64,000 nucleotides of DNA from Methylococcaceae bacterium (GTDB lineage: Bacteria > Pseudomonadota > Gammaproteobacteria > Methylococcales > Methylomonadaceae), in contig JADKAL010000014.1 of the NCBI GenBank assembly GCA_016715325.1, positions 558,001-622,000 on the forward strand, read 5' to 3'. A model generated the notes under the pieces. It was not told the origin of the DNA. It did not search any database and saw nothing but the letters and a program-made list of their open reading frames with translations. The position numbers were made by a program, and so were the translations under genes. Every line of letters begins with the position of its first letter. Position 1 is the first letter of the stretch. Shown here piece after piece: positions 19,124 to 28,902 of the stretch.

Positions 19124-20584
19124 ATGAACCCAACAACAATAAAAAAAATCGGTATCATCGGTGCAGGTGTGGCCGGAATAGGAGCCGCGAGATTATTAAC
19201 CCAGGCCGGGTTTGAATGCGAAATATTTGAAAAAGGGGATCGGGTCGGCGGCGTCTGGTCGTCGGGGTATCACACCTACGGCTTGCAAACGCCGAGGTCG
19301 CTTTACGAAGTTCCCGATTATCCGATGCCCGATGCCTACCCACGAGTTCCCAGCGGAGCCGAACTCCAGGGATATATCGAAAACTATGCTAAAGATTTTA
19401 AAGTCTACGACAAAATCCTTTTTAATCATGAAATTAACCGTTTAGAACAGAACAAAGACGGCGGATGGCAAGTTCATTTTACCGATGCTAAAGAAGGTTC
19501 TTCTGCGGTAAAAGCGTTTGATTTTGTTGTAGTCGCCAGCGGTATTTATTTCGATCCCTATATTCCTGAACTTCCGGGAAAACAGCAGTTTAAGGGGCAA
19601 ATTCTGCACTCCTCGCAGTATGTCAATCCTTCTTCAGTTACGGGACGACAGGTTGTCGTTGTCGGTTTCGGTAAAAGCGCGTTGGATGTTGCGGGCGACG
19701 CTGCAAAATTCGCTAAACAAGTTACCTTGGTTTATCGTAAAGCCCATTGGCCGATACCGATGGATGTATTGGATTTTTTGGATGTGCGGCGAATTTATCT
19801 AACTCGACTTGCTTGCGCCTTTTTGCCCTTGTATCAGCGTCCTGAAATTTGGATCAAAACATTGCATTCACGCTTGCCTTGGCTTGTAAACGGATTTTGG
19901 CGGCTAACCGAAAGCATCATCAAATTTCAATATCCGCTTAAAGCGTGCGGCGTATTACCTGACGAAGCTTTCGAAATCGATATTTTCAATCTCGATTTTC
20001 TGCCTCGGACGGAAGTCTATCGATTGATGAAGCAGGGAAAAATTCTTAATCGGCAAAGCCAAATTAAAGCATTTACCGAGGAAGGAGTGGTGCTTGAAAA
20101 CGGAGAACAAATCGATTGCGATGTTGTTATTTTCGGGACCGGCTACAAATCAAATTATGATTTTCTACCGGCCGCTTTCAAGGCGTCTCAAGAAGACGAC
20201 GGCGTCTACCTGTATCGGCACATTATTCATCCCGAATTACCGGACATGGCTTTTATCGGAAGAGCGGCGACGTTTTCCAACTCCTTAACGTCGCACCTGG
20301 CTTCCGTGTGGCTGGTTAACTTACTGAAAGGCAAATTCCAATTGCCTAGCCGCGAATACATGTTGGCGGAAATCGAAGCGGTAAAGCAATGGAAGCGCAG
20401 TTTTATGCCCGCTATCTCAAGCCGTGCTACGGTCATCAAATTGCACATGGTGCATTTTCACGACGACTTACTGCGGGATATGGGGATCAACCCATACCGT
20501 AAAAAAAATCGATTTTTGGAATTAGTCAGTCATTATCAACCTGCGGATTATCGGGAAGTATTTTCGGAATTAGACAAACACTAG
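19124..20584 (+). CDS. Flavin-containing monooxygenase family protein
   Basis: A 486-residue flavoprotein. The FAD-binding Rossmann motif GAGVAGIGAARLL is at about residues 13-25, followed by the EIFEKGDRVGGVW segment. The FMO fingerprint FKGQILHSSQY (F-x-G-x3-H-x3-Y) is at about 158, and the NADPH motif VVGFGKSALDVA follows at about 178. The C-terminal FGTGYKSNYDF motif is also present. Such enzymes oxygenate a soft nucleophile or perform Baeyer-Villiger oxidation using NADPH and O2. The substrate is unknown. It lies downstream of the desaturase-like gene but is separated from it by a repeat, so joint action on a lipid is only a possibility. The start ATG at 19124 fits the family. Confidence 0.88.
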   Translation: MNPTTIKKIGIIGAGVAGIGAARLLTQAGFECEIFEKGDRVGGVWSSGYHTYGLQTPRSLYEVPDYPMPDAYPRVPSGAELQGYIENYAKDFKVYDKILFNHEINRLEQNKDGGWQVHFTDAKEGSSAVKAFDFVVVASGIYFDPYIPELPGKQQFKGQILHSSQYVNPSSVTGRQVVVVGFGKSALDVAGDAAKFAKQVTLVYRKAHWPIPMDVLDFLDVRRIYLTRLACAFLPLYQRPEIWIKTLHSRLPWLVNGFWRLTESIIKFQYPLKACGVLPDEAFEIDIFNLDFLPRTEVYRLMKQGKILNRQSQIKAFTEEGVVLENGEQIDCDVVIFGTGYKSNYDFLPAAFKASQEDDGVYLYRHIIHPELPDMAFIGRAATFSNSLTSHLASVWLVNLLKGKFQLPSREYMLAEIEAVKQWKRSFMPAISSRATVIKLHMVHFHDDLLRDMGINPYRKKNRFLELVSHYQPADYREVFSELDKH

Positions 20585-20767
20585 CGAAGTTAAGCGTCGA
20601 CACCATAGCGTTTTTTATGCCCTTGGATATGTAAGTAAGTCGAAGGTTTTCTTTCGGATTATCGAAAATGAATACGCCATTTTGTCGAAATCCGTTTGAA
20701 TAGCTAATCCGGCAGTAATGTTGGATAATACCTCCCTATTTTCGAGTAAATTCCAACATTAAACTTA

Positions 20768-22525
20768 ATGAAGAAAAAGTTAGAAACACTGATTCAAAAG
20801 TCCGTTGAAGCATTAATTAATCAAGAAGTTATTCCCAGCGCGTCTTATACGTTCAGCATTGAACGCACTCGCGATCCGCAACACGGCGATTATGCAACCA
20901 ATGCCGCAATGCTGTTAGCGAAACCCGCAAAAATGAATCCAAGGCAATTGGCTGAAAAGTTGGTTGCCGCTTTGCCCCAAGACAGCGCAATCACAAAAGT
21001 GGATATTGCCGGGCCGGGCTTCATCAATTTCTACATGGATTCAAGCTCGCAATTCGACATTGTCAAACGCATACACGAGCTGGGACCTGAATTCGGTCGC
21101 AGCCAAGTCGGCGCTGGAAAAAAAGTCCAAGTCGAATTCGTATCCGCCAATCCGACCGGTCCCTTACATGTCGGTCACGGCCGCGGTGCGGCCTACGGCT
21201 CGGCGGTTGCCGATCTTCTTGAAGCAACCGGTTTCGACGTTCACCGGGAATATTACGTTAACGATGCCGGTCGGCAAATGGATATTTTGGCAACAAGTAT
21301 TTGGCTAAGATACCTTGAAGAATGCGGTGAAGCGGTCCGGTTTCCGGACAACGGCTATCGCGGCGAGTATGTCGGCGACATTGCGCGTGATCTTTTTAGG
21401 CAGGTAAGGGACGATTACCGTCGTCCGATCGATTTAGTCTTGGAAAATATTCCCGCAGATGAAATCCAAGGCGGCGATAAAGAAGCCCACATCGATGCAC
21501 TAATTGCCAAAGCTAAAGCATTGCTCGGCGTTGCGGCTTACCGCGATGTTTTTAATGCGGGTTTAAACAACATTCTAGAAGACATCAGAAACGATTTACG
21601 GGAATTCGGTGTCGACTATCAGTGCTGGTTTTCCGAACAGCAGTTAATGGACGACGGCTCGGTTGAACAAGCCTTAGCACGTTTGCAAGCATCCGGTCAT
21701 CTTTACCAAAAAGACGGCGCGACTTGGTTTGCCTCAAGCAATTTGGGCGATGAAAAAGACCGCGTGGTACGCAGAGAAAACGGCCAATATACCTATTTTG
21801 CGTCCGACATCGCGTACCACATGAACAAGCTTGATCGCGGCTTCGAGCAAATTATCGACATCTGGGGTGCGGATCATCACGGCTATATTCCCAGGGTTAA
21901 AGCAGCCATTCAAGCCTTAGGGGCAGACGCGTCCAAGTTGAAGGTGCTGTTAGTGCAGTTTGCTACCTTATATCGCGGGGAAGAAAAAGTACAAATGTCG
22001 ACCCGTTCCGGTGAGTTTGTTACGCTTAGACAGTTACGCGACGAAGTCGGAAAAGATGCGGCGCGGTTTTTTTATGTAATGCGCCGGTCGGAACAGCACA
22101 TGGATTTCGACTTGCAATTAGCCACGTCGAAAACTAATGAGAATCCGGTTTTTTATGTGCAATATGCCCATGCCAGAGTTTGCAGCGTATTTCGGCAGTT
22201 GGTCGAAAAAGGTTTAACGCGGGACATTCCCTCAGGAATGGCGCATCTTCAGTTATTGTCCGAAGAGCACGAACTCGGTTTGATGAGTACGCTGGAACGC
22301 TATCCGGAAGTTCTGGAACGGGCGGCCTTAACGCACGAGCCGCATCAATTGATTTTGTATTTGCGCGAATTGGCTAACGATTTCCACACCTACTATAATG
22401 CGCATCAGTTCCTTGTCGAAGACGACAATCTTCGTAATGCCCGATTGAACCTGATTGCTGCTGTCAGACAAGTGCTGGCGAATGGTCTAAAATTATTGAA
22501 TATCAACACGCCTGAAGCAATGTAA
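20768..22525 (+). CDS. argS: Arginyl-tRNA synthetase
   Basis: A 585-residue class Ia synthetase charging tRNA-Arg. The HIGH-type motif is in [14 protein letters not shown] (about residue 130), and the KMSKS-type loop appears as [10 protein letters not shown] (about 408), the degenerate form usual for ArgRS. An N-terminal additional domain (residues 1-100) and a C-terminal anticodon-binding domain ([16 protein letters not shown] onward) are present. The stop codon TAA shares its last A with the ATG of the next gene, indicating translational coupling with the SPOR protein. Confidence 0.98.
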   Translation: MKKKLETLIQKSVEALINQEVIPSASYTFSIERTRDPQHGDYATNAAMLLAKPAKMNPRQLAEKLVAALPQDSAITKVDIAGPGFINFYMDSSSQFDIVKRIHELGPEFGRSQVGAGKKVQVEFVSANPTGPLHVGHGRGAAYGSAVADLLEATGFDVHREYYVNDAGRQMDILATSIWLRYLEECGEAVRFPDNGYRGEYVGDIARDLFRQVRDDYRRPIDLVLENIPADEIQGGDKEAHIDALIAKAKALLGVAAYRDVFNAGLNNILEDIRNDLREFGVDYQCWFSEQQLMDDGSVEQALARLQASGHLYQKDGATWFASSNLGDEKDRVVRRENGQYTYFASDIAYHMNKLDRGFEQIIDIWGADHHGYIPRVKAAIQALGADASKLKVLLVQFATLYRGEEKVQMSTRSGEFVTLRQLRDEVGKDAARFFYVMRRSEQHMDFDLQLATSKTNENPVFYVQYAHARVCSVFRQLVEKGLTRDIPSGMAHLQLLSEEHELGLMSTLERYPEVLERAALTHEPHQLILYLRELANDFHTYYNAHQFLVEDDNLRNARLNLIAAVRQVLANGLKLLNINTPEAM

Positions 22526-23145
22526 TGGCACGAGACTACAAACACCGCGTTCAAAGCCGAGATAACAACAACCGCAGACGGACCAGTCAAGAATCTAGCG
22601 GCGTAGGATTGTTTAAGTGGATGCTGATTACCGCACTGATTATCGGTTTTGTGGTCTTTCTGGTTTACTTAAAAAGTCCGGGCTTTCAAAAGCTCGCACC
22701 TGTTGCGCAGGCGCCGCAAACAACCGACAAAACCGCAGTCGTTAAATCGGAGACTGCCAATAAAAAGCCAACGGCCGAAAAGGTAAAAGAACAAAAACCG
22801 CAACCGCCGCAATTCGATTTTTATACAATTTTACCCAAGAAAGAAATGGTAGTGCCGGAACACGAAGTTAAAACCCGCACCCGTGAAGAGCAAGTCGGTA
22901 AAAGCAAAAAAGCCAGTTACGTCATACAGGCGGGTTCCTATCGAGAGGCTGCGGATGCCGATCAACTCAAAGCAAAATTGGCGCTCATGGGAATTGAGTC
23001 CAAAATCCATAAAGCCAAAGTCGAGAGCGTAACATGGTATCGCGTTAAAATCGGTCCCTACTCGCAGATGGGCAATGTGAACAACATCATGTCCAGACTA
23101 CAAAAAAACGGGATGAAACCGGTTATTACCGAAGTCGACGGGTAA
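22525..23145 (+). CDS. SPOR-domain cell division protein (FtsN-like)
   Basis: A 206-residue bitopic membrane protein: a short basic cytoplasmic start (KHRVQSRDNNNRRR), one membrane helix at about 34-51 (MLITALIIGFVVFLVYL), a Pro/Lys/Glu-rich periplasmic linker, and a C-terminal SPOR domain (from ASYVIQAGSYREAADAD to the end) that binds denuded peptidoglycan at the septum. The order argS-SPOR protein is conserved in gammaproteobacteria. It could be FtsN or a DedD-like paralogue; I cannot tell from one genome. The start overlaps the argS stop by one base. Confidence 0.88.
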   Translation: MARDYKHRVQSRDNNNRRRTSQESSGVGLFKWMLITALIIGFVVFLVYLKSPGFQKLAPVAQAPQTTDKTAVVKSETANKKPTAEKVKEQKPQPPQFDFYTILPKKEMVVPEHEVKTRTREEQVGKSKKASYVIQAGSYREAADADQLKAKLALMGIESKIHKAKVESVTWYRVKIGPYSQMGNVNNIMSRLQKNGMKPVITEVDG

Positions 23146-23429
23146 AGCGTTTAATTGTTCAAAGTAGCCCCCGGTCTTTATTCGTGACATTGTTAAAATA
23201 ATATCCCTTTTTTTCTTATGTTAATTTCGTAATCTACTTCGTTATTAAATCCCTAATCTTCATGAGGTTAGCATCTTGAGCGGTAGTTATTCGGCTTCTT
23301 TCAGATAAGTTAGCAACATCAAGTAAACAAACAATTCCTCCAAAGGCTTCAAATCCACATGCTTCTAATGGTATATTGAAGCCAAAGAAAAGTGTAATAA
23401 GCACAGTAATAAGAACGGGGAGTTGCACA

Positions 23430-24029
23430 ATGAGTGATGAAGGCGTCGACGAATCCAAACGCCAGTTTTTAACTTCGGCCCTAACGGTTGTTGGAGCTAT
23501 CGGGTCGGGCTATTTAGCGGTCCCTTTACTTGCGCAAATGCAGCCGAGCGTGAAAGCGATGGCGGCAGGGGCTCCGGTCGAAGTTGATCTTAGCAAAATG
23601 GAAGCGGGTCAATTATTGAGAGTTGCGTGGCGAGGTAAGCCGGTTTGGATTCTTAACAGAACTCCGGCAGCGCTTGAGACGTTAAAAACGATGGATAAAG
23701 TATTGAGCGATCCGCAATCGAACGATTCAATACAACCTGCTTCAAGCAAAAACTCTTATCGCTCTATCAAACCTGAAATTTTTGTCGCGATAGGTCTTTG
23801 TACGCATCTAGGGTGTTCGCCGACATTTCGGCCGGAACTTGCACCGCACGATTTAGGCGCAGATTGGAAAGGCGGTTTTTTCTGTCCTTGCCACGGTTCC
23901 AGATTCGATTTAGCCGGACGTGTTTACAGCGGCGTGCCTGCGCCGACAAATCTTGAAATTCCTCCTCATCGCTACATCAATGACAACTTGCTGATTATTG
24001 GCGACGAAGGAAATGGGGGTGCCGCATGA
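23430..24029 (+). CDS. petA: Ubiquinol-cytochrome c reductase, Rieske iron-sulfur subunit
   Basis: A 199-residue subunit of the cytochrome bc1 complex. The [2Fe-2S] ligands are in CTHLGC and CPCHGS. A single N-terminal membrane anchor (FLTSALTVVGAIGSGYLAV) follows a Lys-Arg pair that fits the weakly conserved Tat motif of Rieske proteins. The frame is open upstream to 23376, but the ATG at 23430 follows GGGGAG and gives the normal N-terminus. The last bases overlap petB by 4 bp (ATGA). It transfers electrons from ubiquinol to cytochrome c1. Confidence 0.96.
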   Translation: MSDEGVDESKRQFLTSALTVVGAIGSGYLAVPLLAQMQPSVKAMAAGAPVEVDLSKMEAGQLLRVAWRGKPVWILNRTPAALETLKTMDKVLSDPQSNDSIQPASSKNSYRSIKPEIFVAIGLCTHLGCSPTFRPELAPHDLGADWKGGFFCPCHGSRFDLAGRVYSGVPAPTNLEIPPHRYINDNLLIIGDEGNGGAA

Positions 24030-25426
24030 AAGTCAACCGTTTAACCGCATGCGGTAATTGGGTATTAGATCGTTTTCCATTGACTAAACTTTGGAACGAC
24101 CATATGGCGCATTACTACGCGCCGAAAAATTTTAACTTCTGGTATTTCTTCGGCTCGCTGGCCTTACTGGTTTTAGTCAACCAGTTGCTAACCGGCATAT
24201 TGCTGACCATGAATTACAAACCGGACGCAAAGCTGGCATTCGATTCAGTCGAATACATCATGCGCGATGTCAATTGGGGTTGGCTTATTCGCTACATGCA
24301 CTCGACCGGCGCATCGGCTTTCTTCATTGTCATCTACCTGCATATGTTTAGGGGAATCATTTACGGCTCGTATAAACAGCCGCGCGAGTTGATCTGGATA
24401 TTCGGCATGTTGATCTTCTTGTGCCTAATGGCCGAAGCGTTCATGGGGTATTTGTTGCCTTGGGGCCAAATGTCCTATTGGGGAGCGCAAGTTATCATCT
24501 CATTGTTTAGCGCTATCCCATTTGTCGGCGACGATTTATCGCTTTGGGTACGCGGCGACTATGTCGTTTCCGATGCGACGTTAAACCGCTTTTTCGCATT
24601 CCACGTTATTTCCGTTCCACTGGTTTTAGTGCTATTGATTTTTCTGCACATCGTCGCGTTGCACGAAGTCGGCTCTAATAACCCCGACGGCATAGAAATC
24701 AAAAAATATAAAGGCAAGAACGGCATACCGCTCGACGGCATTCCTTTCCATCCCTATTACACGGTAAAAGATATAGTGGGTGTAGCGGTTTTCCTGATTT
24801 TTTTCGCAGCTGTAATTTTTTATATGCCGGAGATGGGGGGCTTCTTTCTCGAAGCGGATAATTTCATCCCGGCCGATCCGCTTAAAACACCGGAACATAT
24901 TGCGCCGCTTTGGTACTTCACGCCGTTCTACGCGATTCTTAGAGCAGTACCCGATAAGTTTGCCGGCGTGATCGCCATGTTCGGTTCTATCGCCGTGTTA
25001 TTTGTGTTGCCTTGGCTAGATCGCAGCCCTGTAAAGTCTATTCGCTACCGGGGCGGTATTTTCAAAAAAGCGTTATTCTTTTTTGTAATCAGTTTTTTTG
25101 CTTTGGGTTATCTAGGCACACAGCCGGCGACGCCGACTTTGACGATATTTGCGAGAGTTTTCACGCTGATCTATTTCGGCTTCTTTTTGCTGATGCCGAT
25201 ATACACCCGCTGGGAAAAACCGAAACCGGTACCGAAAAGATTGACAAAGTCATTTTCGATGGAAGGTTTTGTTCCTGAGGTTAAGTCTGTAATCGAAGAA
25301 ATGACGATTGAGGATAAAGGCTTTGTATTATTCGGTTCATCCGAGTTCAAGAGAAAACCGAACCCGGAAGGTATACGAAACGTTCTTTTCCGTTTGGCAA
25401 AAAAAATAAAAACGAGCCTGGAATAA
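24026..25426 (+). CDS. petB: Cytochrome b subunit of the bc1 complex
   Basis: A 466-residue polytopic subunit with eight helices. The four haem-ligand histidines are in the second helix (RYMHSTGAS, YLHMFRG) and the fourth (FAFHVIS, FLHIVALHEVG). The quinol-oxidation loop, PEWY in mitochondrial and alpha-proteobacterial proteins, reads PLWYFTPFYAILR here. The protein is longer than minimal cytochrome b because of a charged C-terminal tail of about 50 residues. It overlaps petA by 4 bp and precedes petC by 2 bp, so the three genes form one operon. Confidence 0.97.
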   Translation: MKVNRLTACGNWVLDRFPLTKLWNDHMAHYYAPKNFNFWYFFGSLALLVLVNQLLTGILLTMNYKPDAKLAFDSVEYIMRDVNWGWLIRYMHSTGASAFFIVIYLHMFRGIIYGSYKQPRELIWIFGMLIFLCLMAEAFMGYLLPWGQMSYWGAQVIISLFSAIPFVGDDLSLWVRGDYVVSDATLNRFFAFHVISVPLVLVLLIFLHIVALHEVGSNNPDGIEIKKYKGKNGIPLDGIPFHPYYTVKDIVGVAVFLIFFAAVIFYMPEMGGFFLEADNFIPADPLKTPEHIAPLWYFTPFYAILRAVPDKFAGVIAMFGSIAVLFVLPWLDRSPVKSIRYRGGIFKKALFFFVISFFALGYLGTQPATPTLTIFARVFTLIYFGFFLLMPIYTRWEKPKPVPKRLTKSFSMEGFVPEVKSVIEEMTIEDKGFVLFGSSEFKRKPNPEGIRNVLFRLAKKIKTSLE

Positions 25427-25428
25427 TT

Positions 25429-26154
25429 ATGAAAACTCTCTCCATAACTATTTTGTTGCTAGTTTTCTCTCTGGGCGTTGCCGCCGAAGAAAGCATGGAT
25501 TTGCAACAAGCCAATTTCGATCCCGAAGATAGAGCCTCTATCCTGCAGGGCGCGAAAACATTTGTAAAATATTGTCTGGGATGCCATTCGATTAAGCATA
25601 TCCGTTACTTGCGAATCGCTAAAGACTTTAATATCGACGATAAAAAAGTTCTTGCTGAAGTCGCTCCGCAAGGCGCGAGCATTTACGATCAAATGCACAC
25701 CGCCATGAATGCGCACGATTCGGCAAAATGGTTTGGCGTAGAACCGCCAGATCTTTCGTTAATATCGCGGTCTCGTAGCGCGGATTGGCTTTACAGTTAT
25801 TTAAAAAGCTTCTATACCGATCCCTCTAAGCCTTTAGGCGCCAACAACCTGATATTTAAAGATGTCGGTATGCCCAATGTATTCTGGCAAGTACAAGGCG
25901 AACAAAAAGCGATCTTTACAACCGAAGACGACGGTCAGCAAGTTTTCGATAAGCTGGTTATCGATAAGCCGGGTACCATGACGGAAGAAGAATTCGATAC
26001 CATGATTAACGATTTGGTGAACTTCCTCGTCTATGTGGGAGAGCCGGTAAAACTTGAGCGGGAAAGAATCGGTAAATACGTTTTGTTCTATCTGTTCATG
26101 TTCCTGCTGCTAGCGTATTTGTTGAAAAAAGAATACTGGAAAGACGTGCATTAA
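25429..26154 (+). CDS. petC: Cytochrome c1 subunit of the bc1 complex
   Basis: A 241-residue exported haem protein with a signal peptide (SITILLLVFSLGVAA), the haem c site CLGCHS at about residues 48-53, the distal Met region DVGMPNVFW, and a C-terminal membrane anchor (YVLFYLFMFLLLAYLL). It accepts electrons from the Rieske protein and passes them to a soluble cytochrome. The gene ends the petABC operon; about 150 bp later sspA has its own promoter. Confidence 0.96.
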   Translation: MKTLSITILLLVFSLGVAAEESMDLQQANFDPEDRASILQGAKTFVKYCLGCHSIKHIRYLRIAKDFNIDDKKVLAEVAPQGASIYDQMHTAMNAHDSAKWFGVEPPDLSLISRSRSADWLYSYLKSFYTDPSKPLGANNLIFKDVGMPNVFWQVQGEQKAIFTTEDDGQQVFDKLVIDKPGTMTEEEFDTMINDLVNFLVYVGEPVKLERERIGKYVLFYLFMFLLLAYLLKKEYWKDVH

Positions 26155-26243
26155 CGAATGCCCAATAAAGAAACAAGGAAGTTTCTAACGCTATCGCAAT
26201 TCAGTTGCAAACTTTTAACGAAACGGAAATATACGTTTCTTCC

Positions 26244-26256
26244 ATGCTATAATGCC
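26244..26256 (+). promoter_or_regulatory. Extended -10 promoter of sspAB
   Basis: TGCTATAAT at about 26246-26254 is a good extended -10 element about 48 bp before the sspA start. A -35 hexamer is not evident at the expected distance, as is usual for extended -10 promoters. Confidence 0.45.
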
Positions 26257-26300
26257 GCCATTTTAACCGCCCCGCTTACAGTACTAAGAGGTTAATTTTT

Positions 26301-26936
26301 GTGGCAAATATCTTTTCACGTCGATCAGTCATGACACTTTTTTCCCCGCCCTTATGCCCAATGAGCCATGCTGTCAGGTTTGTCCTGGTTGAAAAAGCCA
26401 TTGTGTCGGAAGTTGAATATTACGATCCGGAGAATCCTCCGGAAGAATTGCTTGAGCTAAATCCAACCGGCGTGTCGCCGACATTAGTCGAACGCGACCT
26501 TGTTCTGTACGACTCTCGCATCATAATGGAATATCTCGACGAACGGTTTCCGCATCCGCCGTTGCATCAGATGGATCCAGTTTCTCGCGCTAATGCCAGA
26601 ATGCTTATTAAACGGATCGATCAGGATTGGTATTCCCTGCTAAATGAAATAATAGAATCGGGCGATAAAAAATCCGGTAAGGCAAAAAAACAGCTTAAAG
26701 AAAGCCTCATCGCGGCAAACCCGATTTTCGGCGACCGCCCTTTTTTCATGAGCGAAGAGTTTTCCTTGATAGACTGCGCAATCGCGCCGTTGCTGTGGCG
26801 ATTACCGTCGTTGGGGATCGATGTTACTACGCCGAATAATGCGATCAACAATTATGCCCAACGAATATTCAACAGACCTGCCTTCAAAAGCAGCCTAAGC
26901 GAAGCGGAAAAGGAATTGGTCGACTTTACAAAATGA
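26301..26936 (+). CDS. sspA: Stringent starvation protein A
   Basis: A 211-residue glutathione S-transferase-fold protein that binds RNA polymerase and affects transcription under starvation and acid stress. The thioredoxin-like N-terminal domain starts MTLFSPPLCPMSHAVRF and holds the conserved SRIIMEYLDERFPHPPL; the helical domain contains FSLIDCAIAPLLWRLP. The chosen start is GTG at 26301, preceded by AAGAGG at about 9 bp; an ATG ten codons later would remove a conserved RSVM segment. It overlaps sspB by 4 bp. Confidence 0.95.
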   Translation: MANIFSRRSVMTLFSPPLCPMSHAVRFVLVEKAIVSEVEYYDPENPPEELLELNPTGVSPTLVERDLVLYDSRIIMEYLDERFPHPPLHQMDPVSRANARMLIKRIDQDWYSLLNEIIESGDKKSGKAKKQLKESLIAANPIFGDRPFFMSEEFSLIDCAIAPLLWRLPSLGIDVTTPNNAINNYAQRIFNRPAFKSSLSEAEKELVDFTK

Positions 26937-27310
26937 CATCGCTTAAACCCTACCTCATCCGTTCGGTCTACGAGTGGATTGTCGATAACGGCTTTACGCC
27001 CTATCTGCTAGTCGATGCTAAAAGCAACAAAGGCAATTTACCGGTAGACTTTATCGAAGACGGAAAAATTGTTCTGAATGTAAGGCCGCAAGCGATTGAG
27101 GCCTTATCGCTCGGCAATGAACTCATCGAATTCAATGCCCGCTTTAGCGGCAAACCGATGACTATTGTGGTTTCGGTTAATGCCGTGTTGGCAATTTACG
27201 CCAAGGAAAACGGAAAAGGCTTGGTTTTCGATCAGGAGAACACCGGAGGAGACGAGCCGCCGCCGGAGCAACAAACGCCCACAAAACCAACGTTGCGAAT
27301 TGTAAAATAA
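26933..27310 (+). CDS. sspB: ClpXP adaptor, stringent starvation protein B
   Basis: A 125-residue adaptor that delivers ssrA-tagged proteins to the ClpXP protease. The substrate-binding domain is recognisable (SLKPYLIRSVYEWIVDN at the start and VNVRPQAIE-like strand NVRPQAIEALSLGNE), followed by an acidic, Pro-rich flexible linker and the C-terminal ClpX-binding motif LRIVK. It is co-transcribed with sspA through an ATGA overlap. Confidence 0.95.
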   Translation: MTSLKPYLIRSVYEWIVDNGFTPYLLVDAKSNKGNLPVDFIEDGKIVLNVRPQAIEALSLGNELIEFNARFSGKPMTIVVSVNAVLAIYAKENGKGLVFDQENTGGDEPPPEQQTPTKPTLRIVK

Positions 27311-27393
27311 CCGAAGAGCACGTTTCGAAAAATATCGACCAAGGAAAAACGGTACTGATAAAAGTACTGCCGAATAAGCTCGAAGCGCAATCT

Positions 27394-27542
27394 TATAGAT
27401 TTAGCCCTGTGACGTCTTAACTCCCGCTCGCCCTTGTGCCCTTTGGGTATTGAGGCTGTCGAAAGGAGGTTCGTAGTTCGACAGGCTCAGCAATTATGCC
27501 CAGTGGGTGCGAACGGTACAAACATTAAAAGGTCGAATCAAT
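27394..27542. repeat. Dispersed palindromic element, copy D (longer variant)
   Basis: Begins TATAGATTTAGCCCTGTGA and ends AAAAGGTCGAATCAAT. At about 149 bp it is the longest copy because of two extra internal segments with TGCCC. It occupies much of the 392-bp gap between sspB and nrdJb. Confidence 0.7.
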
Positions 27543-27702
27543 GGGGGGCATTATCTTGTAGAAACGGTACTTGGTTATTTCGAAAAAACCGATAGTAAAA
27601 AGACACGCCCTGCGTCGAATGCGACTAGCGGGCGGTTCGTCAAGCTGCTTTTTCCTTCTCTTTCCATCTTGTCTATTCCCGCTTCTTTTCAATTAAACGG
27701 CT

Positions 27703-28388
27703 TTAACCGCACTTACTTTCGCCGCAGTTCAAGCAAGTCATACAGCCGTCCATTAAGACCATCGCCTTGGTGCTGCATTTGGTACACAGCACGGCTTTTT
27801 CAGGGAAGGCGTTGCTTTCGGATTCGCCGTGGTGGGCTTCGAATTCGCGGCGTTTTTCGGCGAGGAATTGTTTTTGCCGGTCGGTCATCGGTTCCGGTTT
27901 AATCATGCCGATGTGTTTTAAATGCGATTCAATGGCGTAGCCGATTTCCGCGACCAACGACGGCATAAATACGCCGCCTTTTTGAAATAGCCGCCGCGCG
28001 GGTCGAACACCGCCTTCATTTCTTCCACCAAAAAGCAGGCATAGCCGCCTTTGCGGAACACAGCGGAAATCACTCGTGTTAACGCCAGCACCCACTGGAA
28101 ATGCTCCATGTTTTTGGAATTGATGAAGATTTCATAAGGCCGGCGCTCTTCGTGGGCGGTGCCTTTGTTGAGTATCATGTCGTTGATGGTGATATACAGC
28201 GCATGTTCCGATTGCGGGGTTTTTATTTTGTATGTCGAGCCGAGCAATACTTCGGGCCGCTCGACATTCTCGTGCATGCTTTCGACGCTTTTCGTTTCTT
28301 CGATAGCTTTCGCTTCGGCAGCGGCGGCTTTGTCGTCGTTGGTCAGCACTTTATAGCTGACGATTTTTTTGTTGATTTTATGGGTCAT
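27703..28388 (-). pseudogene. nrdJb: Class II ribonucleotide reductase C-terminal subunit NrdJb, one-base frameshift
   Basis: Two overlapping minus-strand frames together encode an NrdJb of about 228 residues. The first (from 28388, MTHKINKKIVSYKVL) covers RPEVLLGSTYKIKTP and SKNMEHFQWVLALTRV up to DPRGGYFKK. The second supplies GGVFMPSLVAEIGYAI and the C-terminal redox/zinc tail CTKCSTKAMVLMDGCMTCLN to the end. The junction at about 27980 has five A where six (AAA AAA GGC) would keep the frame. Split NrdJa/NrdJb enzymes are known from Pseudomonas, and NrdJb carries the C-terminal cysteines that re-reduce the active site. It may be a real mutation, an assembly error or -1 frameshifting. It lies about 3.5 kb downstream of nrdJa instead of next to it. 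Confidence 0.85.
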
Positions 28389-28483
28389 GAGTGGACTCCT
28401 TTTTGTTTATATTTAAAAACCGTTCGTCTTTATGCCCTGCTGGTGCTGAGCTTGTCGAATGATGAGTTCTTTAAAATTGATTT

Positions 28484-28515
28484 CGTTCGTGGTGAGTCAT
28501 ATCGAACCATGAACG
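28484..28515. repeat. REP-like hairpin upstream of nrdJb
   Basis: CGTTCGTGGT and ACCATGAACG form a stem with one mismatch, the same family as the hairpin after htpG. An inverted counterpart lies at 31843-31870, on the other side of the cassette that separates nrdJb from nrdJa. Confidence 0.65.
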
Positions 28516-28529
28516 GAATCAATTTTATT

Positions 28530-28832
28530 GTGTCGCTATTGCGACGGTTATTTTTAATGTGGTTTCTCGTACCCACGGACGAGATACTTTTCTTTGCACG
28601 GAAAGCCACATGGATGTGGCGAATGCAGAAAATGCAGGAGCAATTTTCTGTCAAAGAAAAGTATCCAAAAGAAATCCGCCCGATGCCGCTTGCTTCCTGC
28701 GCTCTGACGGTTTTATCGGGGTTTGCCAGAAAGGACATCCCTGTCCTTCTGGCAAAGTGCGGCTTCCTGCCGCACCCCTTTGGGCTATTCCCGATAAAAC
28801 CGCCAGTGCTCGGCGCGGCATAAAGGGAATAG
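28530..28832 (+). repeat. Hairpin-rich 250-300 bp repeat, copy 1
   Basis: Starts GTGTCGCTATTGCGACGG and ends near CTCGGCGCGGCATAAAGGG. It contains several inverted repeats, including GTGCGGCTTCCTGCCGCAC-type and ACTTTTCTTTG/CAAAGAAAAGT arms. This copy has about 40 extra bp inserted in the loop of the latter arm. Copies 2 (30255-30510, same direction) and 3 (31521-31772, inverted) are close matches. Confidence 0.85.
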
Positions 28833-28902
28833 GTGCTTTTTTAAAAGCCCCATAATGTTTAATAATTTGTTGGCCCGATTAGCTTATGTAATCGGACGCA
28901 TG

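Noticed and set aside
28101..28823. A 240-codon plus-strand ORF across nrdJb and the hairpin repeat
   Set aside because: It is antisense to the recognisable nrdJb sequence and continues through a repeat made of palindromes. Its composition is an artefact of the opposite strand.
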